29,042 nucleotides of DNA from positions 1 to 29,042 of the forward strand of contig JBARJD010000071.1 of NCBI GenBank assembly GCA_049800095.1. Direction: 5' to 3'. The DNA is from JAKIWV01 sp049800095. Its GTDB lineage: Archaea; Thermoplasmatota; Thermoplasmata; Lutacidiplasmatales; UBA184. The notes under the pieces are model-generated. The model was not told the DNA's origin, searched no databases, and saw only the letters and a program-made list of their open reading frames with translations. Both the position numbers and the translations under genes were made by a program. This document shows, one piece after another, positions 1 through 7,090 of the stretch; the first letter of the stretch is position 1; each line of letters opens with the position of its first letter.

Positions 1-91
1 TGCTGTGCCAGTCCCCCGCGTTCTCGTTCCACGGCGGCGACGTTTTCTAGATACAGGTCCGGGAAGTGGGCAGCTCCCGCTACTTCCCCGG

Positions 92-607
92 TCACGGAGT
101 GGACCGCTCGACCGAGGTGCCGGGCGGATTGAGGCGGACGCCGAGCAGAACCTCACCAGAAACGACCATCATCTTGCTGCGCAGTCCCCACGCCCCGAGA
201 CCCCCCTCCCGGAACCCTGTCTCATCTCGCGCGACGACGCGAAACCCGTGAGACTTGAACAAGGCTAGAGAGGCGGCGTTGTCCTCTTCGGCAGCGGCAT
301 AGACGATCTCCGCACGCTGGGACCGGAAACGATCCAGCGCGTCCTCGAGCAGGAACGAACCCACTTTGAGATTCCGATGAGCTCGGCTGACGGCGACGTA
401 GTATACGTACCCCACGCCGGGCGCGAGATCTTCCAGCATCGAGACGCCGACGAGTCGATCGTTCTCCAGCGCACCGCGGACGACCGAGACACGACGTAGG
501 GTGCGCTTGGCGTGCCACCGGTAAATCCCCACGAACGACTCGATTAGGATGGGCACCGCCTGTTCTCGAGCTTCGCCGGCGAGGTCGGCCACTCGAAGGG
601 GGGACAT
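92..607 (-). CDS. GNAT family N-acetyltransferase
   Basis: This gene encodes a 171-aa protein with the Gcn5-related acetyltransferase fold; such enzymes move the acetyl group of acetyl-CoA to an amine, and the substrate here is unknown. The hydrophobic strand VGYVYYVAVS leads into the acyl-CoA pyrophosphate loop RNLKVGS (about residues 78-84), where the usual first glycine of R-x-x-G-x-G/A is replaced by Lys. The late motif EEDNAASLALFKSHGF (about 107-122) is the typical beta-5/alpha-4 region of the fold. An in-frame ATG exists 27 nt upstream, but MSPLRVADL is a more natural GNAT beginning, and an ACTAATC element lies about 33-39 nt upstream of it. The gene is read alone on the minus strand, downstream of the P-loop-like gene. 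The family call is firm; the substrate cannot be read from sequence. Confidence 0.85.
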   Translation of the reverse strand: MSPLRVADLAGEAREQAVPILIESFVGIYRWHAKRTLRRVSVVRGALENDRLVGVSMLEDLAPGVGYVYYVAVSRAHRNLKVGSFLLEDALDRFRSQRAEIVYAAAEEDNAASLALFKSHGFRVVARDETGFREGGLGAWGLRSKMMVVSGEVLLGVRLNPPGTSVERSTP

Positions 608-692
608 CGTGCGTCGCGGTTGGCATGCTTCCACCGCAGATTAGTGGGTCGCCGACCGGCACCGGAGGCTCCGCAGGGAGGCGTGCCAAAAG

Positions 693-1424
693 TTACTCGG
701 AGGTCGCCGGGAAGTCCTTCCTGCCCTCGAGCGCGGCAACGACCGACGGAACAGCGTCCAGACGAATCCGCTGTTCCGGCTGGAACGGCGCGCCTTCGAA
801 CGTGCGCTCGCATCGCAGACTCCCCTCACGCCAGTGGGCAAGGTCGGGGGCGTCCACCTCAAAAACGAGGTCGAACGCGAGGCGCCCGGGCCCCGGAGGG
901 CCCTGGGCGGCGAAGATTGGTATGACCCCTCCACGGACCATCGCCTCGATGATGGCGCGTACTCCCTCCACATTCCGAGGGTAGTATTCCCGCACCCGGT
1001 CGGTGTTTGCGACAACGAAAACCGGTCGGTAGCTCTCCCGGCCGTAACGGCTGATCGCCTCCTGGATAGAGGGTGGGAGTCGAAGAAAGTCCGTGAGGCC
1101 GCCGAGGACGGAGCGCGGCTCGTCGGAGCGAACGACGGTCCATAGGGCGAGATTGCTCACGGCATCCTGCGGCTTCGCCTCTGACCGGGATACGACGAAC
1201 AGTTGGTCATCCGGGATCCAGCCTAGCTCAACGGGGCCCGGCGGGTCTAGGTAGTCGTTCGGGTCCCGTACGTCAACCCAAAACGGATGGGAGTCGTTCT
1301 CCCGTGCGAATGCGTACGCCACCCGGAGAAGCACGGTCCGGGAGGCCCCGTACAGGTAGGTCCCGTACGCTCCGTCGCCCAACATCGCGAGGTCGAGCGC
1401 TCGTGGCGACGAGCTGGTAGGCAT
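693..1424 (-). CDS. Hypothetical protein, possibly a degenerate P-loop/RecA-like fold
   Basis: This is a 243-aa soluble protein I cannot assign to a named family. The N-terminal half has a glycine-rich turn (GDGAYGTYLYGASRT) followed by a helix and a hydrophobic strand, and the middle has a strand ending in acid (PVFVVANTDR). This order recalls the Walker A and Walker B regions of RecA/KaiC-like ATPases, but the GxxxxGK[ST] signature is absent, so nucleotide binding is doubtful. The open frame extends upstream to about 1688, but the extra part is Arg/Pro/Gly-rich and looks non-coding. Starting at 1424 gives MPTSSSPRALDL and puts a GTTTATCC box 27-36 nt upstream. It could belong to the archaeal DUF835/DUF7504-like set of RecA-like sensor proteins, but this is only an impression. 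Confidence 0.65.
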   Translation of the reverse strand: MPTSSSPRALDLAMLGDGAYGTYLYGASRTVLLRVAYAFARENDSHPFWVDVRDPNDYLDPPGPVELGWIPDDQLFVVSRSEAKPQDAVSNLALWTVVRSDEPRSVLGGLTDFLRLPPSIQEAISRYGRESYRPVFVVANTDRVREYYPRNVEGVRAIIEAMVRGGVIPIFAAQGPPGPGRLAFDLVFEVDAPDLAHWREGSLRCERTFEGAPFQPEQRIRLDAVPSVVAALEGRKDFPATSE

Positions 1425-1450
1425 AATCTTCGGGATACGGTGGCCCCGCA

Positions 1451-1460
1451 GGATAAACCC
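1451..1460 (-). promoter_or_regulatory. TATA-like promoter element of the 693-1424 gene
   Basis: On the minus strand the sequence reads GGGTTTATCC, 27-36 nt upstream of the ATG at 1424, the spacing expected for an archaeal TATA box and a leaderless transcript. It also argues against using a start further upstream. Confidence 0.5.
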
Positions 1461-1528
1461 ACCGTCATAGGCCTCCCCGAACCCGGGGCCACTCGATCCT
1501 AGAGCCGCCGAGGTCGGGGCGGCGCACT

Positions 1529-1774
1529 CTACACGATGTACGCGGGAAGCTGGGACCGAGCCCGACGGACCGCACCGGCCGCGATGAGCATGACCCCGAG
1601 CAACAAGATCACGAGCGCAAGGAAAATCGCGTCGAAGCCGACGAGCAGAACCGGGAACGCCACAAAGCAACCGAGGAGCAATGCACATTCCAGGTCAAAT
1701 ACGAGGTAGAGGAGGACGAGCGCGAGGAGGAGCGCTCCGAGGGCGATCTCGCGGTTTCCCGGGGTGGTCGCCAT
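1529..1774 (-). CDS. Small integral membrane protein (81 aa)
   Basis: This small protein is mostly hydrophobic. After a short polar N-terminus (MATTPGNRE) come two to three closely spaced membrane segments covering roughly residues 11-68, then a basic tail (RRARSQLPAYIV), which by the positive-inside rule places the C-terminus in the cytoplasm. There are two Cys in the first hydrophobic block (FDLECALLLGC). I do not recognise a family. The open frame extends upstream, but the start at 1774 removes an Arg/Pro-rich, unlikely leader and sits 24-32 nt downstream of a TATA-like CTACTATTA. It lies between the FMN dehydrogenase and the P-loop-like gene on the same strand, but has its own promoter candidate, so it need not share their function. 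Confidence 0.7.
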   Translation of the reverse strand: MATTPGNREIALGALLLALVLLYLVFDLECALLLGCFVAFPVLLVGFDAIFLALVILLLGVMLIAAGAVRRARSQLPAYIV

Positions 1775-1797
1775 ACGAATATTACGCGGGGGGCGTG

Positions 1798-1806
1798 TAA
1801 TAGTAG
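1798..1806 (-). promoter_or_regulatory. TATA-like promoter element of the 81-aa membrane protein gene
   Basis: The minus strand reads CTACTATTA 24-32 nt upstream of the ATG at 1774. It is an AT-rich island in GC-rich surroundings at the position expected for an archaeal leaderless promoter. It lies just before the stop end of the FMN dehydrogenase gene. Confidence 0.5.
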
Positions 1807-1829
1807 TTCCGGCCGGGGAGAAGTGCGCC

Positions 1830-2924
1830 CTAGAATGGGCGGGCCGATACCAAGCTGCGGTCGATTTCCGGGAGGGCGCGTCGGCCGGCAAGCATCATCG
1901 AGACGGCCAGTTCCGCATTGAGGAGCGTGAAAAGCCGAGCGACGCCCGCCTCTCCACCGGCTGCGAGAGCCCACAGCACGGGCCGTCCGATGCCGACGCC
2001 CTTCGCACCGAGCGCGAGTGCCTTGAGCACGTCACTCCCTCGGCGGACCCCTCCGTCGACGTATACCTCGGCGTGGTCCCCGACCGCTGCCACTACCTCG
2101 GTCAAGGCGTCGAGTCCGGTGATCGCGCCATCCAGCTGTCGGCCTCCGTGGTTCGACACCACCACGGCATGGGCCCCGCCGTCGACCGCGCGCCGCGCAT
2201 CCTCTCCCGTCAGTACGCCCTTTACTACGATTGGCAGGCGCACAATCTCGCGCAGGCGCGTGAGGATCTCCCACGTTGCCGTAGCATCGGTCGGGAATTC
2301 GTAGACCCCATCCTTGAGCTCGGGGGCCCGGGCCGGGGGGACGACGTGCGCCCCGTTCCCTATCGGCACCGGTGAACGGATCGCAACTCCGTCGCGCGTC
2401 TGACGGTCCCGAGGTCCGAGTACCGGTGCATCGATGGTCAGCACGATGGCCGTGTAGTGGGCCTTCTCGGCGCGTTCCACGAGCTCCCGCGTGACCTGAA
2501 AGTCCGGCTGGAGGTAGAGCTGGAACCATCTCGGACCGGCCGGGGCGGCCGTCGCAATATCCTCGAGTGACATCGACGAAAGGGTGCTGAAGATGGCGAG
2601 CATACCGGCCGCGCTGGCGGCCCGCGCAGTGGCGCCTTCTCCGGATGCCTCGACGAGACCCTGGTACGCGGTCGGAGAAACGTACACCGGGGACGTGACG
2701 GGGACCCCGAGCAGAGCGGTGTGCAGGTCCACCGCCCGGATACCGGCGAGGTGCCGGGGACGCAGTTGCCATCGATGGAACGCCGCGTGATTCTCCCGTA
2801 CTGTGTGCTCCTCCCCGGCTCCCCCCTCAACGTACGCCCAGACCTCAGGCGAGAGTCGGCTCTCGGCGACGTCCCGCAGTTCGCTCAGCGTGCGAAAGCC
2901 GCCGGGCAATTTTTCGTCGGTCAT
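1830..2924 (-). CDS. FMN-dependent alpha-hydroxy-acid dehydrogenase/oxidase
   Basis: This is a complete 364-aa member of the glycolate oxidase / lactate oxidase / L-lactate dehydrogenase family, which oxidises L-2-hydroxy acids to 2-oxo acids using FMN in a TIM barrel. Visible family signatures: YVEGGAGEEHT (31-41), with Tyr31 at the substrate-binding tyrosine; PTAYQ (84-88); QLY with Tyr137; the FMN-binding Lys235 in VVKGVLT; the catalytic His259 and substrate Arg262 in SNHGGRQLD; and the phosphate-binding segments DGGVRRGSD (290-298) and GIGRPVLW (311-318). Length matches the family, and there is no signal peptide or cytochrome domain, so it should be cytoplasmic. Whether it is an oxidase (making H2O2) or a dehydrogenase, and its exact substrate, cannot be decided here. 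A CTAAAGTT box lies 33-40 nt upstream. Confidence 0.95.
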   Translation of the reverse strand: MTDEKLPGGFRTLSELRDVAESRLSPEVWAYVEGGAGEEHTVRENHAAFHRWQLRPRHLAGIRAVDLHTALLGVPVTSPVYVSPTAYQGLVEASGEGATARAASAAGMLAIFSTLSSMSLEDIATAAPAGPRWFQLYLQPDFQVTRELVERAEKAHYTAIVLTIDAPVLGPRDRQTRDGVAIRSPVPIGNGAHVVPPARAPELKDGVYEFPTDATATWEILTRLREIVRLPIVVKGVLTGEDARRAVDGGAHAVVVSNHGGRQLDGAITGLDALTEVVAAVGDHAEVYVDGGVRRGSDVLKALALGAKGVGIGRPVLWALAAGGEAGVARLFTLLNAELAVSMMLAGRRALPEIDRSLVSARPF

Positions 2925-3814
2925 CCGATGACGATGCCCCGGGAGCGGGCCTCTCCAACTTTAGCTCTCCGATACCTGGGGCTGAGGAGGGACGGCCGAT
3001 CCGCAGCGGGCGGCCGACGGTTGCGATCCTTTAGATCCGCCAGTAATCGCCCGCAGGTTGAGTTCTCGAAGGAATTGGAGCAGCGGGTCTCAGCGACGGC
3101 GAGTACACCCATGGTCTATCCGCCGAGGGCAGGGCAGCCCGCTCAGCGCGAGGACCACCTCGATACTCGGTCCGGCCCCCAACGCCCCTCGGTGGGAAAT
3201 GCGTCCATGTCCCGAGGTGTTCCCTCGTGGCGAAGAACCGCATCGTATTCGAGCACGTCGGTATGGCGTCGTGTCACGACACCGCGGCCGGAAGTCCAGT
3301 TACACGACAGGCATACCCGCGGCTTCTCTCTTCGGGCGCGCCGCACGACTCACGAACGTGAAGGTATGGCCGCGGTGATGGCAGAACGGCTCCGCTCAGA
3401 TTGGTTGGGCAAGCATCGAATAGAAGCCGGTCGAATCCCACGCGCAGTTCGCAAAGGAGCGTCTGTGATCTTCAATGGCCACCCGGTAGGGTGTGGCAAT
3501 CGCCTAGAACGGGAAGGGGCCATCAATTTCCGATCGGTTCCTGCAATCAGCTACGGATGGCGCGCCTCGTCTTGGCGCTGGAAGTTCGCCTCGATTTCTT
3601 TACAAGGGAACGGATATTTCCCTTCAAGCGTTCGACCGAGGGAGACGCGCCGCGTCGAAGAAAATCCTCGATTGCGGCGAAGCTAACCGTCGCGTCCCGC
3701 CTAGAGGACGACGCCACGGGATATGGCAACACGGGTTTAGACAGTCACCGGTTTTCAAGTCGGCCGTCTGCGCCCCGTGAATCGCGTTCTCGGCGCATCC
3801 GAACAAGTCAGAAT
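2925..3814. other. 890-nt region without a convincing gene
   Basis: Apart from the promoter of the FMN dehydrogenase, this stretch holds only short open frames with Arg/Ser/Pro-rich translations typical of chance frames in GC-rich DNA. The best is a minus-strand 61-codon frame at 3547-3732 (ends with basic ...KKSRRTSSAKTRRAIRS), for which I see no promoter, ribosome-binding site or family. I see no tRNA, repeat array or mobile-element end. Local composition is somewhat less GC-rich between about 3400 and 3620 than in neighbouring genes. It may be a decayed gene or an unrecognised RNA locus. Confidence 0.5.
2957..2964 (-). promoter_or_regulatory. TATA-like element upstream of the FMN dehydrogenase gene
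   Basis: The minus strand reads CTAAAGTT 33-40 nt upstream of the ATG at 2924, preceded by a purine-rich GGAGAG that could act as a BRE. The same core CTAAAGT occurs before the AhpD-like gene at 21912-21918. Confidence 0.4.
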
Positions 3815-4372
3815 TCAGAGCCACAAGGCCATCAGGACGCTGTCGACGGGTTGCCCGTCGATGCGGTACTGTCCGCGGAGCCGCGCCTCCTCATTGAAAC
3901 CCATCTTGCGGTAGAGCGCGATCGCCGGGTCGTTGTTCGCGAAGACGTGCAGAGTGAGCTTGCTCACGCCGACCCATCGGGCCCACCCAATCCCCCGCGA
4001 CAGGAGAGCGGTTCCCAGTCCGACCCTTCGACAGTCCGGAAGGCAGGACATTCCGAGCTCCGCCAGATGGGCATCTTTCGCCCATATCCCTCGTCCGAGG
4101 TTGATCAGTCCGCTCACGCGGCCCAAGACGTCGGCGAGGAAGAACACCCCGTGGCGGCCGTCGGCCGCAGCCAACGTCCTTCGCTCCTCCTCGATCGTCC
4201 AGGTGGCTCGCTCCCGAAGCACGAACTTCCCTTCCGCGCCCACCACGTTGACTAGTTCCGTAATGGACTCGGCGTCGTCTGGCACCGCGGGACGAATGAC
4301 TGCCATTCGACCGTCCTTCAGCCGAGCGTTCGTCGCTTCCAACACGAGAGGGTCATGGCAATCGGAAAGCAT
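3815..4372 (-). CDS. GNAT family N-acetyltransferase
   Basis: This acetyltransferase has a textbook opening (RLKDGRMAVIRPAVPDDAE), the acetyl-CoA loop RRVGLGTALL matching R-x-x-G-x-G/A, and the C-terminal NNDPAIALYRKMGF. The C-terminus (QYRIDGQPVDSVLMALWL) resembles the archaeal and bacterial RimI/phosphinothricin-acetyltransferase-like branch, so a small molecule or a protein N-terminus could be the acceptor. Three starts are possible. GTG at 4426 overlaps the stop of the upstream 88-aa gene as GTGA. ATG at 4372 is chosen because it keeps the conserved LKDGR segment. ATG at 4306 is preceded by GAAGGACGG, but those bases also encode the conserved LKDGR. It is the last gene of a probable three-gene unit with the 88-aa and SHOCT proteins. 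Confidence 0.85.
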   Translation of the reverse strand: MLSDCHDPLVLEATNARLKDGRMAVIRPAVPDDAESITELVNVVGAEGKFVLRERATWTIEEERRTLAAADGRHGVFFLADVLGRVSGLINLGRGIWAKDAHLAELGMSCLPDCRRVGLGTALLSRGIGWARWVGVSKLTLHVFANNDPAIALYRKMGFNEEARLRGQYRIDGQPVDSVLMALWL

Positions 4373-4422
4373 CCTCTTTCCGGTCTCGTTACAGAGGCTG
4401 TTCACTTTCGGTGCTGCCGTGC

Positions 4423-4689
4423 TCACCGTTCGGTACGGAGCCAGAGCTCCCGCCGTTGCCGAGAACCGTCCGACCGAACGATCTCGAGCTGGAAGCTCAT
4501 CATGCCGAGGGCATCGGCCGGTACCGAGGGCCTTCGCTCGGGGTAGGACGCCTGCACGTGCCGCTCGATCAGCCGTCGAGCCGCGTCCTCGGCTTCAAAG
4601 AGCGACAACGCCACGTCCGTCCCCAGCCCGTCAACGACGACATGGTATCGCCCCTCTTCCTGGAACACAAAGGCCGTGAACTGACCCAT
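4423..4689 (-). CDS. Conserved-looking 88-aa hypothetical protein
   Basis: This small soluble protein starts MGQFTAFVFQEEGRYHVVVDG, continues with an acidic/helical part (LFEAEDAARRLIERHV), and ends in a strand-rich segment (SFQLEIVRSDGSRQRRELW). The first 45 residues vaguely recall the HicB/DUF1902-like alpha-beta fold, but I would not name it on that basis. The upstream extension of the open frame (to 4938) is low-complexity and overlaps the SHOCT gene in another frame, so the start at 4689 is preferred. It follows the SHOCT gene by 58 nt and its TGA overlaps a possible GTG start of the GNAT gene (GTGA), which suggests translational coupling. Confidence 0.65.
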   Translation of the reverse strand: MGQFTAFVFQEEGRYHVVVDGLGTDVALSLFEAEDAARRLIERHVQASYPERRPSVPADALGMMSFQLEIVRSDGSRQRRELWLRTER

Positions 4690-4747
4690 GAGCGCCCCGG
4701 AGGCGGAGCGGTGTGAGGCGGTGCCGGAAAGGTGGCGAAACGCCCGG

Positions 4748-5200
4748 CTAGGTAGGGGGCGGGTATCCCGGGTGTCGCTGGAGGTCCTGCATGATCTGGT
4801 CGTATTGCTCGCGACTGATCTCTCCGCGGGCATAGCGCTCCCGCGCAATGGCAAAGGCACCGTATCTCCGGCCCCCGCCGAACCCTTGGCGGTTGCGGTA
4901 CCCGCTCGGCCGCGAGCTCCACATAGCGATCCGGACAATCCAGAAGATGATCATGACGAACAGGAAGATCAGGAAGAAGCCGCCCAGGTAACCGAAGGGC
5001 CCGATCCCCGTTGTGCCGGGATGATAGCCAAAGGTGCCCGGGGACAAGATGACGAGAAAGAGTGCGACCCCGATCAAAACGAGCATGACGGCGAGGCCGA
5101 TGTAGAGCCACCGATGGGGGTGCGGCGGAGGTTCCCTGGGGTACCCGCCGGCATACGCGCCACCGTATGGGCTAGGGTACGGACCGCCAGAGCCCTGCAT
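4748..5200 (-). CDS. SHOCT-domain membrane protein
   Basis: This 150-aa protein has a Gly/Pro/Tyr-rich N-terminus (1-30), two membrane segments (about 31-52 and 70-93), a Gly/Arg-rich linker and a C-terminal SHOCT motif (about 117-141: AIARERYARGEISREQYDQI). SHOCT is a short helical module found at the ends of many prokaryotic membrane proteins, thought to mediate oligomerisation or to anchor partners; no enzymatic role is known. Both termini are probably cytoplasmic. It is the first gene of a probable unit with the 88-aa protein and the second GNAT. A weak ACTATCTACC element lies about 31-40 nt upstream. Confidence 0.85.
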   Translation of the reverse strand: MQGSGGPYPSPYGGAYAGGYPREPPPHPHRWLYIGLAVMLVLIGVALFLVILSPGTFGYHPGTTGIGPFGYLGGFFLIFLFVMIIFWIVRIAMWSSRPSGYRNRQGFGGGRRYGAFAIARERYARGEISREQYDQIMQDLQRHPGYPPPT

Positions 5201-5315
5201 GGTGTATCACTCTGCCATGCGGAGTCGAGGTAGATAGTCTGTCCGTCCCCGCGGCAACTCCACGGGGCCGGCGGAGGAAGGCAACGCCTCCGCCGAGCCT
5301 CGGAATGACCGTGAT

Positions 5316-6587
5316 CTATCGAGCGGTGGAAGCCTCGGAGGGGGCCGTCGAGCTCGTCCCGCTGGGGTCGTACGCCCTCTCCCCGAAGTCGACCAGGTCC
5401 AGGCCCTTGCTCTCATCTTCGGCCGAGGCCCGGAATGGCATGAAGACGTTGATGATCCGTAGGATTACATACGAGGCGACGAACGAGAACGAGGCGACCA
5501 CCGCAATGGCGAAGAGTTGAACGAGCGCCTGGTGAGGATTTCCGAAGAAGAGTCCGTTCGGTCCATTCGGGTTGACTAGGCTTGAGGCAAACAATCCCGT
5601 TGCCAATGTCCCCCACATGCCGCCGGCCCCGTGGGCAGCGAAGACGTCCAACGAATCGTCCAGACGGGTCCGCGCCCTCCAGTTGGCCACTGAAAAACAG
5701 AGGAGAGCAGCCACGACACCGATAACAATGGAGCCCATGGGTCCGACGTATCCGGAGGCAGGCGTAACCGCCGCTAGCCCGCAGACCGCTCCGACGCACA
5801 TGCCGACCGCCGAGGGTCGGCCCTTCAGCCACCACTCGACGAGCATCCACGTCACGCCGGCCGCCGCCGCCGCGAGGTTGGTGACTACGAGTGCGTTGAC
5901 GGCCACGGAATTGGCCGCCAGGGCACTGCCCGCGTTGAATCCGAACCAGCCGAACCAGAGTAAGGCCGTTCCGAGGATCACATACGGCACGTTGTTCGGT
6001 CGAGCCTGCTTCAGTTCGGCCGGCGAGCGTCGGCCGAGCACCAGCGCCGCGGCCACGGCGGAGACTCCCGCGGTGGTGTGGACCACGAGGCCTCCCGCGA
6101 AATCAACCACTCCGAGGGCGTGCAACCAGCCCCCGGGATTCCAGATCCAGGAAGCGACGGGGGCGTAGACGAAGGTGACCCACGCTACGACGAACACGAG
6201 CAGTGGCTTCAGCCGAGCCCGGCCGGCGAACGCTCCGATGATCAGCGCCGGGGTGATTGCGGCGAACTTCATTTGAAAAGCGAAGTAGAGCAGCTCGGGA
6301 ATCGTTGAGGAGTACATCGGGTTCGGCGCGGCCCCAACTCCATTGAGTCCGACTTTCGACAACGACCCGATGACGCCGTGCCAGGAAGGGCCGAAGGTGA
6401 TGGAGTAACCCCAGAAGGCCCACACGAGACAGACGACGGAGAAGATGGCCATGCACTGCGCCAGCAGGGAGACGAGATTCTTGCGACCGACCAGGCCGCC
6501 GTAAAAGAACCCGAGGGCGGGGGTCATCAACATCACCAGCGCCGTGGCGGCGATCACCCAGGCGACGTCTCCGGAATCGATCGGCAT
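5316..6587 (-). CDS. amt: Ammonium transporter (Amt/MEP/Rh family)
   Basis: This gene encodes a 423-aa polytopic channel-like transporter for NH4+/NH3. The periplasm-side start (DSGDVAWVIAATALVMLMTP), the FFYGGLV segment of helix 1, and both pore histidines are present: His170 in GGLVVHTTAGVSA and His319 in FAAHGAGGMWGT, matching the twin-His pair of AmtB. The cytoplasmic C-terminal tail carries the usual GLDLVDFGERAY signature that couples subunits and contacts GlnK in other species. No glnK gene is adjacent. A TTG start 54 nt further upstream is possible, but ATG at 6587 is preceded by AGGAAG and gives a normal N-terminus. The 119-aa gene ends 43 nt upstream on the same strand. Confidence 0.96.
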   Translation of the reverse strand: MPIDSGDVAWVIAATALVMLMTPALGFFYGGLVGRKNLVSLLAQCMAIFSVVCLVWAFWGYSITFGPSWHGVIGSLSKVGLNGVGAAPNPMYSSTIPELLYFAFQMKFAAITPALIIGAFAGRARLKPLLVFVVAWVTFVYAPVASWIWNPGGWLHALGVVDFAGGLVVHTTAGVSAVAAALVLGRRSPAELKQARPNNVPYVILGTALLWFGWFGFNAGSALAANSVAVNALVVTNLAAAAAGVTWMLVEWWLKGRPSAVGMCVGAVCGLAAVTPASGYVGPMGSIVIGVVAALLCFSVANWRARTRLDDSLDVFAAHGAGGMWGTLATGLFASSLVNPNGPNGLFFGNPHQALVQLFAIAVVASFSFVASYVILRIINVFMPFRASAEDESKGLDLVDFGERAYDPSGTSSTAPSEASTAR

Positions 6588-6630
6588 GAGCTCGCTTCCT
6601 ATCCTCTTCGTACTCCCGCGGCAGTTCTGG

Positions 6631-6990
6631 TTACAGTCCAATCGCGCCCCGAAGTGAACAGAAGGCGCGTTGACCGTTCGGGGTTCGGATCCGGAGCAGG
6701 GGGTTCTTGCGCTTGAACGAGGTTGAACGCGTCGCGGCGGTGAGCACCTCGAGGAGATCGGCCTGACTCCAGTTGACGCTCCGGTCCACGGGTCCGTGGA
6801 TACCCTCGGTCGCCGTCGCCCTTCCGTCGGCGTCGAGGTTTAGGGTCGCGCTTTCGGTCTCGGTCTCAAACCCCCAGGATTGAGGGAGCCACTTATGGAG
6901 GCCCTCCGCTGGATTCGCGGTCAGTCGCGCGGTCGCTCGGCCCTCGATTTCCGGACAAACCGCACCTAGCGCATCCCGGAGTTGGCCCAT
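6631..6990 (-). CDS. Hypothetical protein (119 aa) upstream of amt
   Basis: This is a soluble protein of mixed alpha/beta character: MGQLRDALGAVCPE, a WLPQSWGFETETESATLNLD strand region, and a C-terminal helix (NWSQADLLEVLTAAT) followed by a basic end. The pattern faintly recalls SCP2-like or lipid-binding small domains, but I cannot assign it. The start at 6990 is chosen because a TATA-like box CTTCATAAGT lies 27-36 nt upstream. It precedes amt by 43 nt and may be co-transcribed with it, which would hint at a role in nitrogen uptake or its control; that is only contextual. Confidence 0.6.
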   Translation of the reverse strand: MGQLRDALGAVCPEIEGRATARLTANPAEGLHKWLPQSWGFETETESATLNLDADGRATATEGIHGPVDRSVNWSQADLLEVLTAATRSTSFKRKNPLLRIRTPNGQRAFCSLRGAIGL

Positions 6991-7016
6991 ATTCCGTCGA
7001 AATGTGGCGGGAACTG

Positions 7017-7026
7017 ACTTATGAAG
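7017..7026 (-). promoter_or_regulatory. TATA-like promoter of the 119-aa gene and possibly amt
   Basis: The minus strand reads CTTCATAAGT 27-36 nt upstream of the ATG at 6990. The same core CATAAGT occurs at a similar spacing before the zinc-ribbon gene at 20217-20224. Confidence 0.5.
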
Positions 7027-7090
7027 CACACCGCTGGACCGGAAGCCGTCCGTCTACCCCGCGGTTCGGAGCCGTTCGTCCGGATTGGCC

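Noticed and set aside
1..91. Plus-strand frames at the left end
   Set aside because: They run into the GNAT gene on the other strand and have Arg/Pro-rich translations; I see no supported feature in the first 91 bases.
3405..3450. GGTCGAATCCC as a possible tRNA 3' part
   Set aside because: Stem partners do not pair and no cloverleaf can be built in the preceding 70 nt.
3547..3732. 61-codon minus-strand frame with a basic C-terminus
   Set aside because: No promoter, ribosome-binding site or known family; overlaps equally open frames on the other strand.
4423..4689. Calling the 88-aa gene a HicB antitoxin
   Set aside because: The resemblance is limited to a short strand-helix pattern and there is no HicA-like partner next to it.
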